Below, in pieces: positions 1 to 8,302 of a stretch of DNA of 64,000 bases. Numbering within the stretch: position 1 is the stretch's first letter; the number at the start of each line of letters is the position of its first letter. A program made the translations under genes and the position numbers. Under the pieces are notes generated by a model that saw only the letters and a program-made list of their open reading frames with translations, was not told the DNA's origin and did no database searches. Source of the DNA: SSSZ01 sp036732025 (GTDB lineage Bacteria > Pseudomonadota > Gammaproteobacteria > Burkholderiales > Rhodocyclaceae); the NCBI GenBank assembly GCA_036732025.1, contig DAINDE010000019.1:3510-67509 (forward strand), in the 5' to 3' direction.

Positions 1-2
1 CC

Positions 3-251
3 GCCCTGACCGCCATCATGTTCCTGGGCGGCTGGCTGTCGCCGGTCGGCTTTCTGCCCGACGGCATCCTCTGGCTGTTCGCCAAGATGTCCTTCGTGCT
101 GCTTCTCTTCCTCTGGTTCCGTGCCACTTTCCCCCGCTATCGCTACGACCAGTTGATGCGCCTGGGCTGGAAGGTGTTCGTGCCGGTTTGTCTGGTTTGG
201 CTTGTGGTGGTTGGCGTGTGGATGATGTCCCCGCTCACCATCTGGAAGTGA
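3..251 (+). CDS. nuoH: NADH-quinone oxidoreductase subunit H, 3' end only
   Basis: C-terminal 82 residues of the NuoH membrane subunit of complex I; the gene begins before the window. NuoH sits at the junction between the hydrophilic arm and the membrane arm, next to the quinone site. Visible are a hydrophobic segment, the FRATFPRYRYDQLMRLGWK motif typical of the last NuoH loop, and a final membrane helix. The stop at 249-251 is followed 10 bases later by nuoI, as in the standard nuo gene order. Confidence 0.95.
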   Translation, partial: ALTAIMFLGGWLSPVGFLPDGILWLFAKMSFVLLLFLWFRATFPRYRYDQLMRLGWKVFVPVCLVWLVVVGVWMMSPLTIWK

Positions 252-261
252 GGAGAGCTTC

Positions 262-750
262 ATGGGTTCGATGAAGGAAATCTTCAACAGCCTGCTCCTC
301 AAGGAGCTGTTGAAGGGCATGTCGGTGACGGGCAAGTATTTCTTCGCCCGCAAGATCACCGTCCAGTATCCCGAGGAGAAAACGCCGCAGAGTTCCCGCT
401 TCCGCGGTCTGCACGCCCTGCGCCGCTACCCCAATGGGGAAGAGCGCTGCATCGCCTGCAAACTGTGCGAGGCCATCTGCCCGGCCATGGCCATTACCAT
501 CGAGGCCGAGCCGCGGGACGACGGTTCCCGCCGCACTACGCGCTACGACATCGATCTGACCAAGTGCATCTTCTGCGGCTTCTGCGAGGAGGCCTGCCCG
601 GTGGACGCCATCGTCGAGACGCGTATTTTCGAGTACCACGGCGAAAAGCGTGGCGACCTCTATTACACCAAGCCCATGCTCCTGGCCGTTGGCGATCGCT
701 ACGAAGCGCAGATCGCCGCCGACCGCGAGCAGGACGCCCAATACCGCTAA
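262..750 (+). CDS. nuoI: NADH-quinone oxidoreductase subunit I (two 4Fe-4S clusters)
   Basis: 162-residue ferredoxin-like subunit of complex I that carries clusters N6a and N6b and passes electrons towards the quinone site. Two classical CxxCxxCxxxCP motifs are present: C63/C66/C69/C73 (CIACKLCEAICP) and C102/C105/C108/C112 (CIFCGFCEEACP). Length is normal for proteobacterial NuoI. A GGAGAG Shine-Dalgarno lies just before the ATG. It lies between nuoH and nuoJ in the usual order and is presumably co-transcribed with them. Confidence 0.98.
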   Translation: MGSMKEIFNSLLLKELLKGMSVTGKYFFARKITVQYPEEKTPQSSRFRGLHALRRYPNGEERCIACKLCEAICPAMAITIEAEPRDDGSRRTTRYDIDLTKCIFCGFCEEACPVDAIVETRIFEYHGEKRGDLYYTKPMLLAVGDRYEAQIAADREQDAQYR

Positions 751-761
751 CAGGCCCCGCG

Positions 762-1358
762 ATGGACTTCCAGACCTTCGTCTTCTTCTTCCTCTCGGCG
801 ATCCTGATTTTCGCCAGCCTGCGCGTGATCACCGCCCGCAATCCGGTCCATGCCGCCTTGCACCTGATCCTCGCCTTCTTCACCTGCGGCGGCGTCTGGG
901 CGCTGCTGCAGGCCGAGTTCCTGGCCATCGCCATCATCCTCGTCTATGTAGGCGCCGTCATGGTGCTTTTCCTCTTCGTGGTGATGATGCTCGACATCAA
1001 CATGGACCGCATCCGCCAAGGTTTCTGGCAGTACCTGCCCCTGGGGGCGCTGCTTGGCTTCCTCATGGTGGCCGAAATGGGCCTGGTGCTGGGCAGCAAG
1101 TACTTCCAGGTGCCGGCTGCAGAAGCCGTGACGCCGGCAGGCATCTCCAACACCAAGAGCATCGGCGCGCTGATGTTCAGCGACTACGTCTATCCCTTCG
1201 AGCTGGCTTCCATCGTCCTGCTCGTCGGCATGATCGCGGCCATCGTCCTGACCTATCGCGGTCCCAAGCACAGCAAATACACCAGCCCGAGCCGCCAGGT
1301 CTTCGTCAAGGCCAGGGACCGTGTCCGCGTGCTGCAGATGCCGGTTGAAAAAGACTGA
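762..1358 (+). CDS. nuoJ: NADH-quinone oxidoreductase subunit J
   Basis: 198-residue membrane subunit of the proton-pumping arm. The start ATG at 762 is 11 bases after the nuoI stop; a longer open frame in the same phase begins inside nuoI and is not used because NuoJ homology begins at MDFQTFVFFF. Several transmembrane helices are visible, including the conserved LVYVGAVMVLFLFVVMML helix that carries the pi-bulge region in complex I structures. The C-terminus is basic and soluble. No strong Shine-Dalgarno is seen, which suggests translational coupling to nuoI. Confidence 0.97.
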   Translation: MDFQTFVFFFLSAILIFASLRVITARNPVHAALHLILAFFTCGGVWALLQAEFLAIAIILVYVGAVMVLFLFVVMMLDINMDRIRQGFWQYLPLGALLGFLMVAEMGLVLGSKYFQVPAAEAVTPAGISNTKSIGALMFSDYVYPFELASIVLLVGMIAAIVLTYRGPKHSKYTSPSRQVFVKARDRVRVLQMPVEKD

Positions 1359-1372
1359 ACCCCGGGAAGACC

Positions 1373-1684
1373 ATGCTTACTCTGTCACTCTCGCATTTCC
1401 TGATTCTGGGCGCGATCCTCTTTGCGATCAGCGTCGTCGGCATCTTCCTCAACCGGAAGAACCTGCTGGTCCTGCTCATGGCCATCGAGCTCATGCTGCT
1501 GGCGGTGAACATGAACTTCGTCGCCTTCTCCCACTACCTCCAGGATCTCTCCGGCCAGGTCTTCGTCTTCTTCATCCTGACCGTTGCCGCGGCGGAATCC
1601 GCCATCGGCCTGGCCATCCTGATCGTCCTGTTCCGCAACCTGAAGAGCATCCACGTGGATGACCTGGACAGCCTGAAGGGTTAA
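1373..1684 (+). CDS. nuoK: NADH-quinone oxidoreductase subunit K
   Basis: 103-residue, three-helix membrane subunit, the usual NuoK size. The conserved membrane glutamates of the proton path are present in the helices (MAIELMLLAVN and AAAESAIGLAI). It starts 14 bases after nuoJ and ends 2 bases before the nuoL start. Role: links NuoJ and the antiporter-like subunits in proton transfer. Confidence 0.97.
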   Translation: MLTLSLSHFLILGAILFAISVVGIFLNRKNLLVLLMAIELMLLAVNMNFVAFSHYLQDLSGQVFVFFILTVAAAESAIGLAILIVLFRNLKSIHVDDLDSLKG

Positions 1685-1686
1685 TC

Positions 1687-3729
1687 ATGGAAATGCAGAA
1701 ACTCTACCTGCTCGTCCCCCTGGCGCCGCTCGTCGGCGCCATGATCGCCGGCCTCTTCTGCCGCGTCATTCCCCGCTGGGTTGCCCACACCGCCACCATC
1801 GCCGGCGTCGCCGTGGCCTTCATCGCCTCCGTCATCATCTTCAAGGACGTACTGGCCGGCCACACCTACAACGGCCCGGTCTACACCTGGCTGACCAGCG
1901 GCGACTACAAGTTCGAGGTCGGCTTCCTGATCGACACCCTGACCACCACCATGATGCTGGTGGTGACCTTCGTCTCCCTGATGGTGCATATCTACACCAT
2001 CGGCTACATGCACGACGATCCGGGCTACAACCGCTTCTTCAGCTACATCTCGTTGTTCACCTTTTCCATGCTGATGCTGGTGATGAGCAACAACTTCATG
2101 CAGCTCTTCTTCGGCTGGGAAGCCGTGGGTCTGGTCTCGTACCTGCTGATCGGCTTCTGGTACACCCGGCCGACCGCCATCTTTGCCAACATGAAGGCCT
2201 TCTTGGTGAACCGGGTCGGCGACTTCGGGTTCATCCTCGGCATCGGCCTCATCCTGACCTACACCGGCAGCCTGGACTACGCTACCGTCTTCCAGAAGGC
2301 GCCCGGCCTGGCCGACACCACCATCAATATCTGGGGCGCCGCCGACTGGTCCCTGATGACCGTCACCTGCATCTGCCTGTTCATCGGCGCCATGGGCAAG
2401 TCCGCCCAGGTTCCGCTGCACGTCTGGCTGCCCGATTCCATGGAAGGCCCGACCCCGATCTCCGCCCTGATCCACGCGGCGACCATGGTGACCGCCGGCA
2501 TCTTCATGGTGTCCCGCATGTCGCCCCTGTTCGAACTGTCCACCACCGCGCTGTCCGTGGTCCTGGTGATCGGCGCCATCACCGCCCTGTTCATGGGCTT
2601 CCTGGGCATCATCCAGAACGACATCAAGCGCGTCGTTGCCTACTCGACCCTCTCCCAGCTTGGCTACATGACCGTCGCCCTGGGCGCCTCCGCCTACTCC
2701 GTGGCCATCTTCCACCTGATGACCCACGCCTTCTTCAAGGCCCTGCTGTTCCTCGGCGCCGGCTCGGTCATCATCGGCATGCACCACGACCAGGACATCC
2801 GCAACATGGGCGGCCTCCGGAAGTACATGCCCATCACCTGGATCACCTCCCTGGTCGGTTCCCTGGCCTTGATCGGCACGCCCTTCCTGTCGGGCTTCTA
2901 CTCCAAGGATTCCATCATCGAGGCGGTGCAGTTGTCCCACATCCCGGGCGCCGGTTTCGCCTACTTCGCGGTGCTGGCCGGAGTCTTCGTGACGGCCTTC
3001 TACTCCTTCCGCATGTACTTCCTGGTCTTCCATGGCGAGGAGCGTTTCGGCAAGGCGGATGAGGCCCATCACCACGAGCACCACGGCGACCACGACGACG
3101 AGGAAGTCTCCGCGGACCATCACCACGGCCTGGCCCCCGGCCAGAAGCCCCACGAGACTCCCTGGGTGGTGTGGCTGCCCCTGGTCATGCTGGCCATCCC
3201 CTCGGTCGCCATCGGCTACCTGGCCATCGAGCCCATGCTCTACGGCACCTACTTCGAGGGCGTCATCCATATCAACCATGAAGCCCACCCGGCCATGGAA
3301 CACCTCAAGGAAGAATTCCACGGCGCCGCCGCCATGGGTGTCCACGCCCTGACCACGTTGCCGTTCTTCCTGGCGCTGGCGGGGGTCGTCGTATCCTGGT
3401 TCTTCTACATGAAGCGCCCGGACATCCCGGCAGCCATCCAGAAGAAGGTGCAGCCCATCTACACGCTGCTCGAGAACAAGTACTACTTCGACAAGTTCAA
3501 CGAAGCGGTCTTCGCCGCCGGCGCGCGCCTCCTTGGCAAGGGCCTGTGGAAGGGCGGCGACGTGGCGGTGATCGATGGCGTCATCGTCAATGGCTCGGCC
3601 AAGCTGGTGGGACTGGTCTCGGCGGTGACCCGCCTGTTCCAGACCGGCTACGTCTATCACTATGCCTTCACCATGATCATCGGCATCTTCGCCCTGATGA
3701 CCTGGTTCGTACTGCGCACCGGCGCCTAA
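1687..3729 (+). CDS. nuoL: NADH-quinone oxidoreductase subunit L
   Basis: 680-residue antiporter-like (Mrp-type) proton-pumping subunit at the distal end of complex I. The N-terminal proton-translocating core contains the family stretches FFGWEAVGLVSYLLIGFW and GPTPISALIHAATMVTAG. The C-terminus holds the long lateral-helix region. It is longer than the 613-residue E. coli protein, partly because of a His/Asp/Glu-rich insertion near residues 455-485 (HHHEHHGDHDDEE). It starts 2 bases after nuoK, so coupling is likely. Confidence 0.98.
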   Translation: MEMQKLYLLVPLAPLVGAMIAGLFCRVIPRWVAHTATIAGVAVAFIASVIIFKDVLAGHTYNGPVYTWLTSGDYKFEVGFLIDTLTTTMMLVVTFVSLMVHIYTIGYMHDDPGYNRFFSYISLFTFSMLMLVMSNNFMQLFFGWEAVGLVSYLLIGFWYTRPTAIFANMKAFLVNRVGDFGFILGIGLILTYTGSLDYATVFQKAPGLADTTINIWGAADWSLMTVTCICLFIGAMGKSAQVPLHVWLPDSMEGPTPISALIHAATMVTAGIFMVSRMSPLFELSTTALSVVLVIGAITALFMGFLGIIQNDIKRVVAYSTLSQLGYMTVALGASAYSVAIFHLMTHAFFKALLFLGAGSVIIGMHHDQDIRNMGGLRKYMPITWITSLVGSLALIGTPFLSGFYSKDSIIEAVQLSHIPGAGFAYFAVLAGVFVTAFYSFRMYFLVFHGEERFGKADEAHHHEHHGDHDDEEVSADHHHGLAPGQKPHETPWVVWLPLVMLAIPSVAIGYLAIEPMLYGTYFEGVIHINHEAHPAMEHLKEEFHGAAAMGVHALTTLPFFLALAGVVVSWFFYMKRPDIPAAIQKKVQPIYTLLENKYYFDKFNEAVFAAGARLLGKGLWKGGDVAVIDGVIVNGSAKLVGLVSAVTRLFQTGYVYHYAFTMIIGIFALMTWFVLRTGA

Positions 3730-3750
3730 GGTAGAAAAGCTAGGAATAAC

Positions 3751-5235
3751 ATGTCCAACTACCCGCTGCTTTCCCTCTCCATCTGGGTTCCCATCGCTGC
3801 CGGCCTGCTCGTGCTGGCTACCGGGTCCGACCGTAACGCCCCGCTGGCGCGGATGCTGGCCCTGGTCGGCGCAGTCCTCGGCTTCCTCGTCACCATCCCG
3901 CTGTGGACCAGTTTCGACAGTGCCAGCAGCGCCATGCAGTTCGTCGAACTGGGCACCTGGATTCCCCGCTTCAACATCCACTACCATCTGGGCGTCGATG
4001 GCATTTCCATGCTCTTCGTGCTGCTCAACGCCTTCATCACCGTCATCGTCGTACTGGCCGGCTGGGAGGTGATTCAGAGCAAGGTGGCCCAGTACAACGC
4101 CGCCTTCCTCATCATGTCCGGCCTCATGAACGGCATCTTCTGTTCCCTGGACGGCATCCTTTTCTACGTCTTCTTCGAAGCCTCCCTCATTCCGATGTAC
4201 CTGATCATCGGCGTCTGGGGCGGCCCCAACCGGGTCTACGCGGCCTTCAAGTTCTTCCTCTACACCCTGTTCGGCTCGCTGCTGTTCCTGGTCGCCCTGA
4301 TGTACCTCTTCGTCCAGTCCAACGGCAGTTTCTCCATCCTCGACTGGCACAAGCTGCCGATCGCCCTGGGCGCCCAGGTCTGGCTGTTCCTGGCCTTCCT
4401 CATCGCCTTCGCCGTCAAGGTGCCGATGTGGCCGGTGCATACCTGGTTGCCGGATGCCCACGTCGAGGCGCCTACCGGCGGCTCCATCGTCCTGGCGGCC
4501 ATCGCCCTGAAGCTTGGCGCCTACGGCTTCCTGCGGTTCTCCCTGCCCATCGCGCCGGACGCGTCCCATGAACTGGCCTGGTTCGTCATCGCCATTTCCC
4601 TGATCGCCATCGTCTATATCGGCTTCGTCGCCCTAGTCCAGGCCGACATGAAGAAACTGGTGGCCTATTCGTCCATCGCCCACATGGGTTTCGTCACCCT
4701 CGGCTTCTTCATGTTCAGCGCCATGGGCGTGGAAGGTGCCCTGGTTCAGATGCTGTCCCACGGCTTCATCTCCGGTGCCATGTTCTTCTGCATCGGGGTC
4801 ATGTACGACCGGGTGCACAGCCGGCAGATCGCCGACTACGGCGGCGTGGTCAATACCATGCCGAAGTTCGCCGCCCTGTTCATGCTCTTCGCCATGGCCA
4901 ACTCCGGCCTGCCGGCCACCTCCGGCTTCGTCGGCGAATTCATGGTCATCCTCGGCGCCGTCAAGTTCAACTTCTGGATCGCCTTCGCCGCTGCCTCCTC
5001 CATGATCATGGGCGCCGCCTACAACCTGTGGATGTACAAGCGGGTGGTCTTCGGCGACGTGGCGAACCACCACGTGGCCGAGCTCAGCGACATCAACAAG
5101 CGCGAATTCCTTATCCTCGCCCTGCTGGCCGCGGGTACCCTGTGGATGGGTATCTATCCGCAGCCCTTCACCGAGGTCATGCACGCATCGGTCAATGACC
5201 TCCTGCGCCACGTCGCCATCAGCAAGATTCAATAA
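3751..5235 (+). CDS. nuoM: NADH-quinone oxidoreductase subunit M
   Basis: 494-residue antiporter-like proton-pumping subunit. Family landmarks visible are FFEASLIPMYLIIGVWGG (the conserved Glu helix) and the lysine/His-containing stretch FAVKVPMWPVHTWLPDAH followed by APTGGSIVLAAIALKLG. Fourteen or so membrane helices fill the protein. It lies 21 bases after nuoL and 12 before nuoN, on the same strand as the rest of the complex I operon. Confidence 0.98.
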   Translation: MSNYPLLSLSIWVPIAAGLLVLATGSDRNAPLARMLALVGAVLGFLVTIPLWTSFDSASSAMQFVELGTWIPRFNIHYHLGVDGISMLFVLLNAFITVIVVLAGWEVIQSKVAQYNAAFLIMSGLMNGIFCSLDGILFYVFFEASLIPMYLIIGVWGGPNRVYAAFKFFLYTLFGSLLFLVALMYLFVQSNGSFSILDWHKLPIALGAQVWLFLAFLIAFAVKVPMWPVHTWLPDAHVEAPTGGSIVLAAIALKLGAYGFLRFSLPIAPDASHELAWFVIAISLIAIVYIGFVALVQADMKKLVAYSSIAHMGFVTLGFFMFSAMGVEGALVQMLSHGFISGAMFFCIGVMYDRVHSRQIADYGGVVNTMPKFAALFMLFAMANSGLPATSGFVGEFMVILGAVKFNFWIAFAAASSMIMGAAYNLWMYKRVVFGDVANHHVAELSDINKREFLILALLAAGTLWMGIYPQPFTEVMHASVNDLLRHVAISKIQ

Positions 5236-5247
5236 ACGGTAGCCGAC

Positions 5248-6726
5248 ATGTTCGAGAATTTCGTTGTCCCCGATCTCCTGCCCGCTGCGCCGGAACTCTT
5301 CCTGGCGGCCATGGCCTGCATCCTCCTGCTGGTGGATGTCATGGTCAAGGACAGCCGGCGTACCGTCACCTTCGCCCTGACCCAGCTCACCCTTCTGGGC
5401 TGCCTGGTCATCCAGGTGCTGACCAGTACCACCGGTATCGCCTACACCTTCAGCAACATGTTCGTAGACGACCTGATGGCCGACCTGCTGAAAGTCTTCC
5501 TGTATCTGACGGTCATCGTCGTCCTCTTCTACTCCCGCGGCTACGTGCTGGACCGCGAGGCCATGAACAAGGGCGAGTACTACATCCTGGCGCTCTTCGC
5601 CACGCTGGGCATGATGGTGATGATCTCCGCCAACCACTTCCTGACCATCTACCTGGGCCTGGAACTGCTGTCCCTCTCCCTCTACGCCATGGTCGCCATG
5701 AACCGGGAATCCCTGGTGTCCACCGAGGCGGCGATGAAGTACTTCGTCCTCGGCGCCCTGGCTTCCGGCCTGCTGCTCTACGGCATGTCGATGATCTACG
5801 GCGCCACCGGCACCCTGGAGATCACCGGCGTCGGCGAGCGCCTGATGAGCGGCGGCGCCAACAAGACCGTGCTGGTCTTCGGCCTTGTCTTCCTGGTCGC
5901 CGGCCTCGCCTTCAAGCTGGGCGTGGTGCCCTTCCACATGTGGATTCCCGACGTCTATCACGGCGCCCCCACGGCGGTGACACTGTTCATCGGTTCCGCC
6001 CCCAAGCTGGCCGCCTTCGCCATCACCATGCGCATGCTGGTCAATGGCCTCATCACCCTGGCCGCCGACTGGCAGTCCATGCTCATCATCCTGTCGGTGC
6101 TGTCCATGGCCATTGGCAACCTGGCTGCCATCGCCCAGACCAACCTGAAGCGCATGCTGGCCTACTCCGCCATCTCCCACATGGGCTTCATGCTGCTCGG
6201 CATCGTCACCGGCGTGGTCGGCGGCGACGTCCGCTACGCCCTCAACGCCTACAGTTCGGCGATGTTCTACGTGGTGGCCTACGTGCTGATGTCGGCCGGC
6301 TCCTTCGGCATCATCCTGCTGCTGGCCCGGGCCGGTTTCGAGTCCGACAACCTGGAAGACTTTAAGGGCCTCAACAAGCGTAGCCCGTGGTTTGCCGGCA
6401 TGATGCTGGTGATGATGTTCTCCATGGCCGGCGTGCCCTTCTTCATCGGTTTCTTCGCCAAGTTCGCCGTGCTGCAGGCAGTCGTCGCCGCCGGCTACAT
6501 CTGGCTGGCCGTGGTGGCGGTGGCCTTCTCGCTGATCGGCGCCTTCTACTACCTGCGTGTGGTCAAGCTCATGTACTTCGACGCCCCCGTCAACGAGACG
6601 CCGCTGGCGGCGCCGCTTTCCATGCGCGTCCTGGTGTCGGCCAACGGGCTCGCGGTGGCGGTCCTGGGTGCCTTCCCCCAGGTTCTCATGTCCCTCTGCG
6701 CCTATTCCCTGGTGCGTTCGCTCTGA
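5248..6726 (+). CDS. nuoN: NADH-quinone oxidoreductase subunit N
   Basis: 492-residue antiporter-like subunit of complex I and the last gene of the operon. Landmarks: YLGLELLSLSLYAMVAMNR, GVVPFHMWIPDVYHGAPT and YSAISHMGFMLLGIVTG. Length agrees with the family. An intrinsic terminator follows 25 bases after the stop, so nuoN ends the transcription unit. Confidence 0.98.
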   Translation: MFENFVVPDLLPAAPELFLAAMACILLLVDVMVKDSRRTVTFALTQLTLLGCLVIQVLTSTTGIAYTFSNMFVDDLMADLLKVFLYLTVIVVLFYSRGYVLDREAMNKGEYYILALFATLGMMVMISANHFLTIYLGLELLSLSLYAMVAMNRESLVSTEAAMKYFVLGALASGLLLYGMSMIYGATGTLEITGVGERLMSGGANKTVLVFGLVFLVAGLAFKLGVVPFHMWIPDVYHGAPTAVTLFIGSAPKLAAFAITMRMLVNGLITLAADWQSMLIILSVLSMAIGNLAAIAQTNLKRMLAYSAISHMGFMLLGIVTGVVGGDVRYALNAYSSAMFYVVAYVLMSAGSFGIILLLARAGFESDNLEDFKGLNKRSPWFAGMMLVMMFSMAGVPFFIGFFAKFAVLQAVVAAGYIWLAVVAVAFSLIGAFYYLRVVKLMYFDAPVNETPLAAPLSMRVLVSANGLAVAVLGAFPQVLMSLCAYSLVRSL

Positions 6727-6750
6727 GGCCGGATTCGCAACGCAGCCGCC

Positions 6751-6780
6751 AACGCCCCGCCAGCCGGGGCGTTTTGTTTT
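6751..6780 (+). terminator. Intrinsic terminator of the nuo operon
   Basis: A perfect inverted repeat, AACGCCCC / GGGGCGTT with a 7-base loop, is followed by TTGTTTT. It sits 25 bases after the nuoN stop and 11 bases before the next start codon. Confidence 0.9.
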
Positions 6781-6790
6781 GGAGGAAGCC

Positions 6791-7342
6791 ATGGACGACG
6801 ACAGCCACCTGACCGAACATCCCCTCGCCAGCGACCTGGTCTTCCAGGGCAAATTGCTGGAGGTGCGGCGGGATCGTGTGCGCCTGCCCGACCAGGGCGA
6901 ATCGGTCCGGGAATACGTCGTCCACCCCGGCGCCGTGGTGGTCATCGCCCTGCTCGACAGCGGCCGCCTGCTCTTCGAGCGCCAGTTCCGCTACCCCTTG
7001 CGCCGCGTCTTCCTGGAATTGCCCGCCGGCAAGATCGACCCGGGCGAGGACATCGCCGCCACTGCCCGCCGCGAGCTGCTGGAGGAAACCGGCCACGCCG
7101 CCGAGCACTGGCAGCACCTGGGCGTCATGCACCCCTGCATTGGCTATTCCGACGAACGGATCGAGATATTCCTGGCCCGGGGCGTGCGGCAGGTGGCGGC
7201 CCAAAGCCTGGACCACCACGAATTCCTTGAAGTGCTCGACCTCTCGCCGGCAGAGGCTCGGGAAGCGGTGCTGCAAGGCCAGATCACCGATGCCAAGACC
7301 ATCACCGCCCTCTATTGGGCGGAACGGATCATCGGCGCCTGA
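6791..7342 (+). CDS. NUDIX hydrolase, ADP-ribose pyrophosphatase type
   Basis: 183 residues from the ATG at 6791, which has GGAGGAAG just upstream. The Nudix box is intact: G-KIDPG-E-DIAATAR-RELLEETG, matching Gx5Ex7REUxEExG. The layout (short beta N-terminal region, VVVIALLDSGRLLFERQFRYP before the box, conserved Pro/Gly downstream) is that of NudF-type ADP-sugar pyrophosphatases, which cleave ADP-ribose to AMP and ribose-5-phosphate. It directly follows the nuo terminator and may have its own promoter. The family call is sure; the substrate is inferred from family resemblance. Confidence 0.88.
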   Translation: MDDDSHLTEHPLASDLVFQGKLLEVRRDRVRLPDQGESVREYVVHPGAVVVIALLDSGRLLFERQFRYPLRRVFLELPAGKIDPGEDIAATARRELLEETGHAAEHWQHLGVMHPCIGYSDERIEIFLARGVRQVAAQSLDHHEFLEVLDLSPAEAREAVLQGQITDAKTITALYWAERIIGA

Positions 7343-7351
7343 TACCAGCCC

Positions 7352-8191
7352 CTACTGGCGGATTTCCCGGGCATTGCCGGGGAAGGGGAATTCACCGCTG
7401 CTGCGGAAGGGGTTGATGTCCAGTCCGCCCCGGCGGGTGTAGCGGGCGTAGACCGCCAGGGCCTGGGGGGCGCAGCGACGGGCAATGTCGCAGAAGATGC
7501 GCTCCACGCACTGCTCGTGGAACTCGTTGTGGTTGCGGAAGGAAACGATATAGCGCAGCAGGCCGGCCCGGTCGAGGGGGCGGCCCCGGTAGCGGACGAC
7601 CACCATGGCCCAGTCCGGCTGGCCGGTCACCAGGCAATTCGATTTGAGGAGGTGGGAATAGAGCGTCTCCTCGACTAGCGGGCCATCGGTCGTGCCCAGC
7701 AACTCCGGCGCCGGCTGGTAGGCGTCGCAAGCCACGTCCAGCTCGTCCAGCAGGACGCCCGCGGGATAGGCGATGCAGGCCTCGGGGCGGCGTTCCAGGG
7801 GTTCGATCGTGACCGCCACGGCAGCACCGGCGGCGGCGGAGAGATCCCGGGCGAGGGCGGCCCGGACCATGTCGGCATCGGCAAAGGCCGTCTGGTTGAA
7901 GGAATTGAGATAAAGCTTGAGGGACTTCGATTCCACCAACCGCGGGCTGTCGGCGGGAACGGTGAAGGTGCCGACGGCGGCCACCGGCTTGCCCCGGGGA
8001 TTGAGCCAGGACAGCTCGTAGGCGTTCCACACGTCCATGCCGACGAAGGGGAGGGGGGTGCCGGCGGCCAGGCCCAGTTCGTCGCGCTTCAACTGCCGCG
8101 GGATGGGGTAGAGCAGTTCCGGCGCGTAGTGGCTGCGGTACTCGGTGGGCTTGCCGAGGGGGGAAAGGACGCTGGGGTCGCTGGGCGGCAT
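7352..8191 (-). CDS. queF: NADPH-dependent 7-cyano-7-deazaguanine reductase (preQ0 reductase)
   Basis: 279 residues from the ATG at 8191; an in-frame TTG at 8224 would add 11 residues but is a weaker start. QueF reduces preQ0 to preQ1 in queuosine biosynthesis for tRNA. This is the long (YqgF-unlike, E. coli-type) two-lobed form. Motifs: ESKSLKLYLNSFNQT (QueF signature) and SNCLVTGQPDW, with the catalytic thioimide cysteine at about C186, and FHEQCVERIF, YARYTRRGGLDINP near the C-terminus. It is convergent with the NUDIX gene, with 9 bases between the stops. Confidence 0.96.
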   Translation of the reverse strand: MPPSDPSVLSPLGKPTEYRSHYAPELLYPIPRQLKRDELGLAAGTPLPFVGMDVWNAYELSWLNPRGKPVAAVGTFTVPADSPRLVESKSLKLYLNSFNQTAFADADMVRAALARDLSAAAGAAVAVTIEPLERRPEACIAYPAGVLLDELDVACDAYQPAPELLGTTDGPLVEETLYSHLLKSNCLVTGQPDWAMVVVRYRGRPLDRAGLLRYIVSFRNHNEFHEQCVERIFCDIARRCAPQALAVYARYTRRGGLDINPFRSSGEFPFPGNAREIRQ

Positions 8192-8226
8192 GGCGCGGTG
8201 GTGGGCGAAGGACAGAGGTGGCAAAT

Positions 8227-8262
8227 GAAATACCCCGGGGTCGACCGCTCCCGGGGCATTTC
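8227..8262 (-). terminator. Probable intrinsic terminator after nrdJ
   Basis: Thirteen-base arms (GAAATRCCCCGGG) with one mismatch and a 10-base loop. On the minus strand the second arm ends in ATTTCATTTG, a modest T-rich tail. It sits between the nrdJ stop (8303) and queF, so it most likely ends the nrdJ transcript. Confidence 0.65.
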
Positions 8263-8302
8263 GTTCAGGCTGGCGGGACCGCAGCGGCGGTCCGTCCGGC
8301 GC

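Noticed and set aside
1681..4569. A 962-codon open frame on the minus strand opposite nuoL/nuoM
   Set aside because: It mirrors the codon structure of the nuo genes on the other strand, has low-complexity Gly/Asp/His/Gln composition, and no domain. Similar antisense frames at 4633-6945, 9806-11233 and 55304-57856 were rejected for the same reason.
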